Made by a program: the position numbers and the translations under genes. Positions 51,301 through 62,622 of a DNA stretch of 64,000 bases are shown here, in pieces (position 1 is the first letter of the stretch; every line of letters begins with the position of its first letter). This DNA comes from Nemopilema nomurai (taxonomy: Eukaryota > Cnidaria > Scyphozoa > Rhizostomeae > Rhizostomatidae). Under the pieces are notes generated by a model. That model saw only the letters and a list, made by a program, of their open reading frames with translations, had not been told where the DNA came from and ran no database searches. The DNA lies in assembly GCA_003864495.1 (NCBI GenBank), contig PEDN01001357.1, positions 434,001-498,000 on the forward strand. The letters run 5' to 3'.

Positions 51301-52481
51301 CTAACCTCAAAAAGACAGTAGTTAGAAAGGACAGCGAGGAGTATCGCAGGAAGAAGTTTGTGACATTCAATAAAAGAAACATTATACACGAACATGTTCC
51401 AGTTGGGTGGATTCACAGTAACAGTGGATTTGACCACTCCCCATTGAATAGTAGCCGGGAGGCATCAGAAAGGGAGGAATTGAGTTACGATGGCTCTGCA
51501 AGTGAAGATAGTTTTGGTCTGCATTACGAAAGACTCGATGCTGGTAGAAAAGTGAAAAGGAAATTGGCAGATACAAGTCTTTATGAATTCGGAAGCATGA
51601 ATCCCCATTCCGGATTAGGTATAAAAGATTCGGTTATCGAAGAAGAAAACTTCGAGGATGCTGAGTTGCAAAATGAAGTACGGTGTCAGTTAGACGTGCT
51701 TGATAAAGAGGCTGGAGATGATGATTCGGAGGTCTTGTCGAGTGCAAGTGGTGCATCAACGAAAGAGTCGTTTTCTTCCTCAGGCAGGAAATGCTCTTGT
51801 CTTGACGATTATAATCTTTTTAGTGAAAACAGTGAATCGATGAATCACTTTGATAAAGTGTATGGTAGTGGCTGTGACTGGAAATTAAAAGATGGATGGC
51901 GAGAATGGAAGAACGAGAATTTAGAAGATGATCAAAGATATGAATATGCAGATTTATTCGATAGCAGAGAGCGTCCACTATCGAACCACGAAGGACATGA
52001 TGATTATGAGACCAAATGGAGAAGGCATGAAAAGCATTTTAGCGAGCTAGAGTGCGATTCGCTTCCTAAAGTTGTTCGAGATATGAATACTAAAATGAGA
52101 CAAAATTTGTCTCTCAATGACTCGAACCATGTACGAACTTATAGCATTTCTTCCGAGTCTATTTGCCACGAGGGTCTGGGAAACTGCGAGAGATCTGGAG
52201 CTGATTATGAAATAGCCGATCAACCAAGGCTAGGTCGGTTGTCGGTTGACTATTCAAGCTCAGAACACAGGAATTCAGCAAATGGTATGATGCTATTATG
52301 CTTGCCAGATGGGCAAAATCATGCAAAGGATGCCCTGTTGCATTTGCCTCGTACTGATTCTCCAGACTCAGAACGAGACAGATCAGACTCTGGTTTGCCG
52401 CTAAGCCCATATGTCAACGATATGGCAACGAAGAGGAAAAATAGTAAAACTAATTTTTCAAATTTTTCTGATTTACGTTAA
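48317..52481 (+). CDS. AbfB-like beta-trefoil protein with disordered tail
   Basis: Exons: 48317-48708 (ATG at 48441; 5' UTR before it, with an in-frame stop upstream), 50615-50803, 51136-52481; phases match (1,1), giving 600 aa. No signal peptide. The N-terminus is basic (MKLKDLFKRKHV). Residues ~33-147 resemble AbfB repeats, beta-trefoil units first described in arabinofuranosidase B: FELVDYPGHVMRARG..LELV, then YVAFESSQTAGHYIRLQGNELTLGRYDGSRIF..ECSFKM, matching the family pattern F-x-S-x(3)-PG-x-Y-[IL]-R. The remaining ~450 residues are acidic, Ser/Asp/Glu-rich, low in hydrophobics and probably disordered, with SPDSERDRSDSGLPLSP near the C-terminus. The trefoil could bind sugars or protein partners; I see no catalytic domain. 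Candidate polyadenylation signal AATAAA at 53275-53280. Confidence 0.75.
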
Positions 52482-54230
52482 CGTAAAGTGATAATAGAAT
52501 ATCAATTGATAGACTGTACCGATAATTATGAGCTATCTTGCCTCTAAGAGGATGGTGGGGTAAAGGGTGATAAGAGGTGTTTGTAGCTCAGTGTGAATCA
52601 AGACAAGGCTGCTAGGTACAATTTTTGAGAACAACGGCATTTGAATCTCTTATTCCAATGCCTCACTTCAACCTTACCCTTCTTGTTTGGTTTTTGGTCT
52701 CTGCATGCTGCTAATAAGAGGAATCACTATTTGGTTTGAATTCAACCAGCCTTTTGAGATTCCTACAGTCAAAACCTAAATAGCCACATACACGGATGTA
52801 ATCGCACCAGGGTTACATAACTGGCCTTTAACATATTGACTTGACTTTGACGTAGAGGAGACATTTCTCGGAAAACGTAGATACATCCTTCTAAGAATTA
52901 ATTTATGTTCATGTGTTCTTGATTCACGCCATTATCCGTCAAAAGACAAGCTGTTTTGTGATTCAAGATGTACCCTGTATGTCGAAGGTTGTTGTGATAA
53001 ATTTATAATCAAGAACATAACGATCAAATGAAACACTTGCTAACAAATATTAAGAGCACAAGAACTAGGTGAAGAAACATTCCTTCTCCATTGCATTCCA
53101 AACCTTCATATTGAAGGCAATCTTTACTCCATTGTAAATGAAAAGCCACTCTATTATATGTCAAAAGATAATAGGATGGTGCTGAGAAAACTCGGATATT
53201 AACTCTATCTATGCTGTTAGGCTTGAGTATTTTTATGACCAGGTGCTTCAATTATTTCAAATTTAATGAATTTCAATAAAATTTCAATTATTCTTATATT
53301 AACCCTATTGAACGAAAATAATTCTTAACATTGCAGACTAAATATTCGAGAGAGGAAGGGTTTTAAAAACTAGATTCTCATGCATCGTTTCGGTGCTTTT
53401 AAATTCAAATATATATCCATAAGTGAATGTTTATAGTAGAATTGTTGTATTTTGATAGATTTAAGAACTTTGATAAAGTCTTCTAGATAATATCAAGCAT
53501 AGTCATATATAGTTTTGAAAACAATTATTGCAACTGAAAAATTAATTAGCTGTTTTCTTTGCCTCTGCTAAATCTTGTTTGTTTGTAACAGGTTTACAAG
53601 AAAGCGACAAAAATGGTCACCAATTGAAAAAAGGTTATGAATAAATCTAATGATTGTTGTTGAAAATATCAAGCGTGTTGACAAGTGATCCGAACTGAAA
53701 AGCTCTCGCTCTGATGCGGAATTTTGTTCGGAATTTTATAAACTGCATAGGTACCGCTACTGAACTGAACCGGAACAGCCTTTTGCGCTGAGTTTTTACT
53801 GACCGGAGCCTGTACAAAATCTGGTCCGGTACAGTATTACTTCTTGCGTTGATTGTTTCACAGTTTTTGCCATTTTTATTTTGTTTGCTTCGTTCTACTA
53901 TATACTGGTACAATCCAAGGAAAGGTCTATTATGTCATGGTCAATAACACGATCCCTTGTGTATGAAATGCTTTCGAACCCCGTGTGACTTTATTTCTGA
54001 TTGGTTCTGAATGGCACAGGTTTACCATTCCATAAACACAGTATATTTATAGGTGGTATTGGTTTTGACAGGACACCTTGTATGCTTGTTTCCCTGTTTT
54101 AAAAACCACAACTGCCCATCCATTGGAAGAGCGACAGTGTAAAATGGAGGCAATCATTTAATATCAATTTTGATTATTTCAGACACATTTGTTATTGAAA
54201 TACATTACATTTCCATGATCAACATTGTCC
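52482..54230. other. Convergent 3' flanks of two genes
   Basis: Between the plus-strand stop at 52481 and the minus-strand stop at 54231. It holds AATAAA (53275-53280, plus) for the upstream gene. On the minus strand AATAAA (53990-53995) and ATTAAA (54157-54162) could serve the helical-repeat gene. No further gene seen. Confidence 0.45.
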
Positions 54231-57200
54231 CTAACCAAGGATTTGGTTTCGGATGAATGACATGATCTTCTGGTACAATTCAGTGGCTCTGGTGATTCCC
54301 TGGCTGACGAGGTCCCTGATCTCTTGTTCGACCCTCTGGAGTTGGACGCCGAGGAACTTGGCTGTTCGTCGCAGGATGGAGCAGGACTAGCAGAGAGAAG
54401 CAACAGTATCAATGCCTCGTCGAGTACGAAGAATTAGAACTTGCCACGTCGAGTACGAAGAATGAAAAATTGTTACATGTTTCGTCGAGCACTAGGGCGT
54501 GCCTCAACTTAGGGTTACTTAGAGACTACTTGGGCTCATTAAGTCTTTTTTGTGTATATTGGTTCTTAATCACCACGGAATGATCCTTGGCTCTCAATTA
54601 CCATTAAAGGTAAGAACGGAGATCAGGACGAATGTGAGGACGTGAGTGGAGAGGATGACGGATGCAGCGGTGAAAACTAGGTCGTACACGAGGACGGAGT
54701 CGAGGACGAATACGAAACGAGGACGAAGTAGAGAACTAAGGAAATTGAGACAAGTACCTATTAGATGCAAAGATGAGTGAGGGTGAGGACGAGAAGAAAG
54801 CACAAAATGAAAGACTAGAATGAAAATGAGGACGGATAACAAGACGACTTCGTACTTGCGACTGATTTGCCAAATTTTGGTGTGGACTACCTTCGAAATA
54901 CGATGCCAACACAGTTTAGCGCAGTGATTCCAGGAATTGAATACAAAATAATTAGTTCACTTTGGAAGAAAGGTCAAAAAGCAGAAGTAACATTTCAAAG
55001 ATGGCTACCGCTTCCTGCTTTTGTCAACGAGTGGAACGCAAACAACGTCAACAATATTTGAGTAACTCAACTTACGATAGAGGAGAGATGATCTTCACAT
55101 TGGATGTTTTCCTTCAAGTACTCTTTCACATAATCGTAGACCTCTTGAACCTTGTTGTATCCCTTCATCAATGCCTCTTTTACTGCCTTGTCGACCTTTT
55201 CCTTGCTAACCTTGAATTTCTGTGCCAAGTTCTTGGCAGCGGTGCAGACCTAAAAAGATTCTCTGTTCAGAACATATTTGCTAGAAATCTTCGAAATTTC
55301 GATTCTTGCATTGGAGCAATACCCAAATAACTTACTTTCATATTTTAAGCTAAGTTTGGTTATGCAAGAGATAATTGTTTCAATCGGGCTTTCTGATCAG
55401 GGACACTCTTGATTTCCTTCAGACACTTCCTTCAGATACGTCATATCTGTCATTAATTATTATATAGATAAAGGCTTTGGGTTTAAGGCACTAACAATTC
55501 CGGCACCAAATCACAATTGCAAAAGGACAACCATGTTTAAGTAAAGGCAGCCACATCGTTGCATTGCTTTCCCAGATAGACGTTTACTGACATAAGTAGA
55601 CATTCACTTACTGAATCAGGAAGGAAATCTTCGCATGTCTTGCTGGCAATCTCCCTCTCGTAGAAGTCCTTGACGGATGCGATGATTCCGGATGTGGTGG
55701 TGACTCCTTTCAGAACTGCCTCCTTGACTGCAAGATCAACCTTTGCTGCGGTGAGCTTCAGTTTGGCTGCAATCGCCTTCATCTTGCTACAGAGCTAGAA
55801 GACAATGCACCTTTTCTCAGTAACATAACTAACAGAATATTTGTTATTTCATAGCCAACGTGCCTATCATCAAAGGGAGGGAAAAGGCTTTGCTAATAGA
55901 ATGCTTAAAGTCATTTTACGTGCTTATCTATATTGCTAGGTAACTGAGAATGATGCTTGCTGAAACGTATGGCTCATAATTGACTATTGATTAATGAGTG
56001 CCTTACACAACGGTAGCTCATTGAATATAATTAACTTATTCCTGCTAATGATACCAATGTTGAATTTTGCACGAAAGAAGATGCGATGAACTATGGCTTC
56101 TCGTAGACGTCAGAGGAAATTCATCCAAACCTATCTTACAAACACAAAGACTTCACATAAGCAGGGAGATAATGGGATGTAGGCCCTAGAGATTCAAGAA
56201 AACAACTGGTAGACAATCAAAAAGGCATGCCATTCTCTATCTTTCTCTGTAGCTGATTCGCCCGCTAACCAGGGTAGATTTGGTACCAAACAGGAGAGTG
56301 TCACAGTTTGCTCGAGAATGTAATGTTTCTTAAAGGGACATATGCATAGTGGCATGTCCCTCGAGACATAGCCTCATCTTAAAGTGGCATATTGATATAG
56401 CCTGTTAGTCTACCGTTGCTTAAACAAATCTACTGCTCCTTTAAATTGTTTAACTACTTACGTCAGCAGCAAGGATATCCTCGCAGGTTTTTGAGAGAAC
56501 TTCATCCTTCATGAACTTGATGACGTTGTTGTAGATTTCTTCCCTGCTCTGGTATCCAGCAATGACGGCATCAATGACCATTTCATTGACCTTAACGATC
56601 TGGACCTTCAGTTTGGCTGCGATTTCCTTCAATTTGTTGCAGACCTGGATAACATAGCGGAGTTTAAGTCAGTAGAGATACTATGAATACACACATGCAT
56701 TGGCAACATTACAAGTATATCTAATAGTAAGCTGCTCGATGGAAAATGGGAGCAAACAGGGAACTCGGTTATCGAACAAACGGGAGCAAATAGGGAACTC
56801 AGTTATCGAACAAATGGGAGCAAAAAAATGTCAGAAAACCAAGTGATACAAGAAAACGAGCTGGAAACGAGCTTCTCTACGCTTGGAGGTGCACGTGTAG
56901 GCCTAAAAATGGCGCACTAGTAGATTGATGTAGAACCATAACGACCTAAGACCGTAGCAGTATCGATGTTAAGATTGGAAGAGCAAGAGGTTGCAAATAA
57001 CAAAGGTCGCAGCAAAGTTTTGTTATCGGGAAGTAGCTGACTGAACAACATTCAACTGTTTACTTACTCTTGGTGCCAAAAAGTCAACACATGTCTTGCT
57101 CAGAACTTCCTTCTTCATGAAGTCAACGACTTTGGCGTAAATCTCTGTTCCAGTTGTAATGCCCTCAGCGATTGCCTCTCGTACGAACTGCTCAACTTTT

Positions 57201-58603
57201 TCGGCTTGGATCTTCAAGACACCAGCAATTTGGCGAAGTTTGCTGCAAACCTTGTGCAAAAAAGCAAGTGACATAAGAACAAGGATAATAAACCAGACTT
57301 TCTGAACAGTTATTTTGTTCTCATTTGGTATGTAGACTAAAATTATGTAGTTAACGTACGAATACGAAACAAAAGAGGGAATAGCCCACTTTGTAGCATT
57401 ATATAAATGCCTGTCTATCAGCCCGTGCCACAAGTGTGCTAGAGACATAGAAATTATAATTTTTGCCAAATCTTGTCAGCGTCAATAGATGATCTTGGTA
57501 TCTAAAGCCGTATAATTTGGACAATCTAAAGTTAAAATTGAAATACCCTTAATATATAGAGAATCAAGCACCACAATAATGACGCTTTTGCTTTTTGCAG
57601 TCTCAAGTCCAAAGATCGAAAGCAGAAAACTTACTGCGGGTGAAAGGAAGTCCTCGCATGGCCTGTTAAGAACTTCATTCTTCAAGAATTCCCTTGCGGC
57701 ATTGAAAACTGCAGCAGAAGTAGTCACACCCTTGATTGCGGCATCAATGATGGCATCGTCGACCTTGGAGGCTTGGAGTTTGAGGGCAGCTGCGATTTCT
57801 CTCAGTTTGGTGCAGAGCTAAAAGCAGATTAGATTTGGTTGCTAAAAGCTTTTGCTTGAGTTTCCTTGCGAATTAGTGCCTATTATGTATTCAGATGGTA
57901 ACACCTTCTACAATAATACATTGCATTCAACACGCTAAGTAGTGAACTTTTGATAAAATCTTTTTCATGACGCAATCAGAAGCTATTAAATGCTACCTTG
58001 GAAATTTATGACAATGAAAATTAAGCAAAGTGTAATTGCAGTAAATGCTCAAAATACGTACACAATTGAGCTGAGTTCTCTAAGTGTGCGAATAATCTAG
58101 GTAAAACGTTTTAGTGTTGCTTTTGTAAAACCTAGACAATTATCTATGGCGTTTTTTGTCGTACGTAGAATCGAGTTAGAATAAATGGAATAAGACGAAA
58201 GGCAAAGGAAAAATTCTATATTCGGGAGCGTTTAAAGGTTCACTAGAAATATAAACCATGAAACTTTCAAGCGAGAGCAACTTTGATTTAGAGCCAATTA
58301 AAACATATTCATTCAAACATTTGCATTTCAAGCAGATTTTATCAAAGCCAAAACGGGATAATCTCTATTCGCTGCATAAGATTATCAGTTAACTTCTATT
58401 CCACGTCCTTTTATGAGCGGAAAGCTTTGTTTTGACTGAAGTGAAAAGAATTGGCAACAGTAATGATCCTTGTGGGATCTACTTACATCTGCAGCAAGAA
58501 CATCCTCGCATGTCTTTGGGAGGTCTCTTCTGACGAGGGTAAGCTCATCGGCAGTTGTGTAAACAACGAAGGAAATAAGGAGAATGCTCAAAATGGCCTT
58601 CAT
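54231..58603 (-). CDS. Secreted tandem helical-repeat protein, one repeat per exon
   Basis: 392 aa from seven coding exons (minus strand, 5' to 3'): 58487-58603, 57635-57817, 57068-57250, 56462-56644, 55612-55794, 55076-55249, 54231-54386. All introns are phase 0 and the donors read GTAAGT. Exon 1 carries a signal peptide (MKAILSILLISFVVYTTA) and ends CEDVLAAD. Exons 2-5 are each exactly 183 nt and encode 61-residue repeats with the pattern [LV]C-x-K-[LM]-[RK]-x-IA-x(2)-LK...KV...G-x(4)...F...CED-[FI]-L. Exon 6 is a 58-residue variant and exon 7 a truncated 51-residue repeat without the second Cys. Amphipathic Ala/Lys/Val/Leu composition implies alpha-helices. The 12 cysteines form six C-x8-C pairs, each spanning an exon junction. 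I do not recognise the family; a saposin-like or lipid-binding role is only a guess. Exon 6 could also read through its donor to an early stop. Confidence 0.85.
54600..54850. repeat. Degenerate GAGGACGA-rich repeat in last intron
   Basis: Repeated GAGGACG, CGAGGACGAA and GTGAGGACG words over about 250 bases on the plus strand, inside the last intron of the helical-repeat gene. A direct repeat GTCGAGTACGAAGAAT occurs just left of it, near 54420-54465. Confidence 0.6.
56748..56824. repeat. 34-bp direct repeat, 2.3 copies
   Basis: GGGAGCAAACAGGGAACTCG and the following TTATCGAACAAAC form a 34-base unit at 56748-56781, repeated at 56782-56815 with three changes and begun a third time. It lies in an intron of the helical-repeat gene. 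Confidence 0.85.
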
Positions 58604-58619
58604 CTTGAAATTCGGTCAC
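58487..58619 (-). other. Second transcribed exon of helical-repeat gene, with start codon
   Basis: On the minus strand CTTTTCCTTTGGTAG is a plausible acceptor just before GTGACCGAATTTCAAG and the ATG at 58603. This places a 5' UTR intron between here and the TATA-associated exon near 59.4 kb. Confidence 0.55.
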
Positions 58620-59386
58620 CTACCAAAGGAAAAGACGCCTTCAGATTCGGAAGAGAAAATTTAAATCAAATTATTTTCATGAACCGAGCATTACATAAAA
58701 AGATCCAAAATAGCAAGAAAGTGGGAGATGCCTTTACTCATTTGAAGCATTTTGAGCTTGTCTGTTGGAAATTTAGAAAGAAGCCTCGTGTGACTTTGTC
58801 GATTAGTGAAAAGATTGCCCAGGAAAAGGCTTGAAAAATGTAACTATATGCATCACGAAGCGTAGATCGTTAAATTTGAAATCAAATTTATGTTTTTGTT
58901 GTTTACGTAATAAAAAGCGCCTTGCCAGCGATGGCAAAAATGAAAGTTTGGTTCAACTTGCAGCTACGTTCCTTAATAATGTAGAACGTAAATTCTTAGT
59001 GTTAATTTGAAACAAACGGGAAGCGAGTTAAGTCTCTATACTTCAAAAAGCAAGTGCTTCGTGGTAAAGAATTTAACAATTGCTAAAAATGATGGAGCTA
59101 TTGTTTAATGCGAAGAGGTGCAAAAACTAGTCTCACTCTTTCTAGGTATTTTATTAAAGGGTAGCTAATTTGAACCATTAAATGCTGTAATTTTCGTCAG
59201 TTTGATATACAAGATGTCACAGTGACAAAAATAGGATTGTGGCAGTTGACGAACGGTTTGATACAAATGAGTAACGAATCGACAACTAGATTAAAAGTGA
59301 ATCAACAAAGATACAAATGAGAAGAGTATAATAGTTTCACTGCAAAATCCCATGTGAATGGGACAATAGTGAATGTCTCAACATAC

Positions 59387-59435
59387 CTTTGCTGGATGCT
59401 AAGTACCAAGAGAGTTTCGAAGCTGTCGAAGCAAT
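59387..59435 (-). other. Non-coding first exon of helical-repeat gene
   Basis: About 25-30 bases downstream of a TATA box on the minus strand, a short stretch ends at AGCAAAG followed by the strong donor GTATGT (59381-59386). The transcription start near 59430-59435 is inferred from TATA spacing. The exon would splice to the acceptor at 58620-58621. Confidence 0.5.
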
Positions 59436-59458
59436 GTCATGGGAAAGTGTGGTGTCTC

Positions 59459-59466
59459 TTTTTATA
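59459..59466 (-). promoter_or_regulatory. TATA box of helical-repeat gene
   Basis: TATAAAAA on the minus strand, in the context GTGTATAAAAAGAGAC. Its distance to the following donor gives a typical short non-coding first exon. A strong TATA box suits a gene made in large amounts in a specialised cell type. Confidence 0.55.
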
Positions 59467-62400
59467 CACGGTCTGAGGGCTGAATGTCTCTGGGGTCCAA
59501 TTACAAACACAAAGAAAATGTAGACGCTAATAACAGCTCGACAAACGAATTGGTTTGCCTGCCAAACAACCAACACAGATTTGGTTGCAGACAGATTTGA
59601 ACACTTGGAAAAGCAATGCAATTCTCGAGTTGTTTCTCAATTTGTTGGTTCAGGCATCAGAAATTCTACTTTTTTGTCCATGAGTTTCCACATTAGTCGC
59701 AGCTCGGAAGAAAGATTAGGAGTTGCACGAATTTTCTGCAAGTAGACTCTCACCATCAGTCCAAAGTTCAACCTTTTGCAACTGACTTCTTTTCAGCAAG
59801 ATATTCTATTTAGTGGAACGCCGATGGAAGTAGGGTAGATTGAAAACTTTACTCCATTTGCAAAAGACACATTTAAGCTAAGGATATTGCTCTTGTAATA
59901 ATCTCAAAATAAAGGCAATGTATTGATAATTGGAGTAGGATACTTATGCAAATTTAAACTAAGGATTTAAACTAAGGCTATCTGAAAGACATTTTCATGC
60001 AATTATCACTTTCTCGTCGAAACTAATAATCTATTTAAAACTGAATAAAACGAATTGCAGCTTCAAATTGGTTGAAAATCTGTTGGAGAGGTTTTTAGTT
60101 TAAAATCTATGGCAGTTAGGATTGGATGTATGAAATTGGCTACTTGATGCATTGTTTGGATAATGAAACCACCGTTTGCATCGATGCAAATGCTACTGCA
60201 ATTATTTGCACGTTGTAGCGACTACCTCGATCTATTATGTACATAGCCTGTATTCTTGTATAATTGTGATATTTTCTTCGTTGACCTACAATCTATGCCA
60301 AAAGTCTTGGAAAACTTGCTCTATTTTGCGCATCGCGCAAGTTGCCAAATCCCCTCGTCCCGCAAACAATGTTGTATAGCGCAAAAGTGATTAATCCTTA
60401 AAACAAAAGTGAAGTATTCTCATGTACCTATGGCCTTCCCTTAAAGATGCAACATTGTTTAAGGGGGCAAGGGGGTTGCAGCTACCAAGGAGAGACGGAA
60501 ATAGAACGGGGGTCGCAAAATAAAAAAAATCTCACGGTGTTCCAACTACTTTTGGCAGAGATTGTATATTGATAAGGCTTTAGTGGTGCAGTATAAGACA
60601 AGCCCTTAATTCTTTGATTTGCAAAGATGCTGATGAATCGTTCTAGCTGCGTGCAAGCAAGCTCTTTCTTTCAAACTGCACTCCGAAAATTCTCGTATAA
60701 GCAACTAACACTGTTTTGAAGGAATACATTGACTATTAAGCAAGCAATTCCAGCTTACAGCAAAATTGGATGCGATTGGCTTTTTTAACTTATTGACTTG
60801 ATGCTTGAATCATTTGAAGTCAACTCTAGTCAATGATACTGAATTTGATATTCAAATGTCAGAAACTTTGCCATCAAAGTTCTGCACTGAGCTTTCTAGA
60901 AAGGCCGAAGGCTAAAGACTAAAGGGGTAAAATTGCCCAGTCATCCACTGTTCTGTCACCCCATAGTCACTGTATTTTTATACGCTGCAATAGAAAACCC
61001 CTTTGATTCCAGTTCCAGGTAATCAATAACCTTTCTTGAAGGTTAGGTAACTGGAGCAATAGGTATGTTGCATTGAAGTGTTCACAGTTTAGGCTTTGGG
61101 TAGCCAAGTTGAACGGTTGATTAACTGTGATAAGCATGAAATTGCAGCAAAATGTATCGCAAAGGAAAGCGCCTCACATTCAATTACACTAGCTTGATCT
61201 CATAAGCTACAATCGTCTGTACATAGTAACTTCCTCTACCAATTCTTAAGCTTTATGTCTAGGTCAATTGCAATTGGCGCTGTTCTTAATGTAGGCCCCC
61301 AAAACACGATTTATACGGGAAAACTGTTCATTTGTAGTTCACGACAAGGGAGAAAATGATAAGATTGTAAATAGTCAATGAAATAGTGTTACTTATTCAT
61401 GAGGTGCCGGTACAAATGGCCGACTCGTTGCGGGAATACGTTGCTATCAGCTGATACTTGAATAGGACACCAGTGGGGATTTGACCTGTGCTAACGACCA
61501 AGGAAGATTTACATGTAAATTGCGACGGATTATGCCAAACAAACAAACTAACTCTTATAAGTCTTTTTGTACTGGAAAGATGAGTTAATGCATTCGCCAC
61601 TATAGTGGATATGAATCATTGCTGGGACTAACAAGCTTTAAGCTGCGAGGCAAGTATGAAAAATTTTATCGCAATGTTATCCACCGATATTGTAGGAATT
61701 TCAGGAATTGCTCACGAATTATTCAAATAATTTGCCAGTTTGATGAAGTGGCTTGTTTTCAACTTATGCCTTAAGCTGTTATTTGTTGAAGTTTTCAATA
61801 ACACAGGTAAACTCTCAGCCCTAGGGAATTCCGATATAAAAACCGGTTGTATTATTCAATATAATTGAGTGAGTCAAAATATACCTGAAAATAAAAAGAG
61901 CATTCTGTTATATTGCTTTGAATTGTTTTGCTTGAATAATATTAACATCTTACGCTTTTGATGTAATAAGGAATTCACTCTTTTTAACTTAGGCCTATTG
62001 ATGCACTTAACCCATTGACCCATTGTATATAAGGTTGCTTCTTGCAAATAATAACTTATAGAAGCAAACAACTTGGCCTTTTGTCTAAAGATTGCAGTAA
62101 AATAAAATAATAAATTACTCAAAGTACAGAGAACGGATTGAAAGCAAACACTAAATGCCTAATGATACTGGAAAGCCTTATTTGATTATAGTTTTGCACT
62201 TGGATTGTTTTTTGACACACATAATATAATTTATTTTTAAAGCTGGAAGGACGTAATGGACACCCTTCGATATCCCTAACCCAGATATTGCTGTAATCCC
62301 ATTCTCAAATAATTTGAGACAAAGTCTTTAGCAGCAATTACAATGTTTTCTTTTAGCAAAAAGTGCAGCTTTCGGTTAATAGTTCTGATATTACTTTTAT

Positions 62401-62592
62401 GTTTAATTTGACCAGAAAAACGTTTAGGCCAAAATAGTATATTTGAACCGTTAGAGACAATACAGAAAGCTAGACGTTGTTTTGAATTTATCTGAACGAT
62501 ACTGTTGGCTGCTTCTATAGGTCGTAACGATAAAAAGGTGCTTTGAATTACTTTTTTTTTACTGGCTCTGAAAATTTACTTGTTTGATTCTA
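59467..62592. other. Intergenic DNA, no gene recognised
   Basis: AT-rich spacer between the minus-strand helical-repeat gene promoter and the plus-strand basic secreted protein gene. The two genes are divergently arranged. Short open frames (60176-60379, 61397-61600, 61874-62122) have no support. Confidence 0.45.
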
Positions 62593-62622
62593 GAGAAGCA
62601 TCATACGGTGACAAGGAACAAA

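Noticed and set aside
58451..58834. 127-residue plus-strand frame over the start of the helical-repeat gene
   Set aside because: It lies antisense to the signal-peptide exon and its acceptor; its composition is not protein-like.
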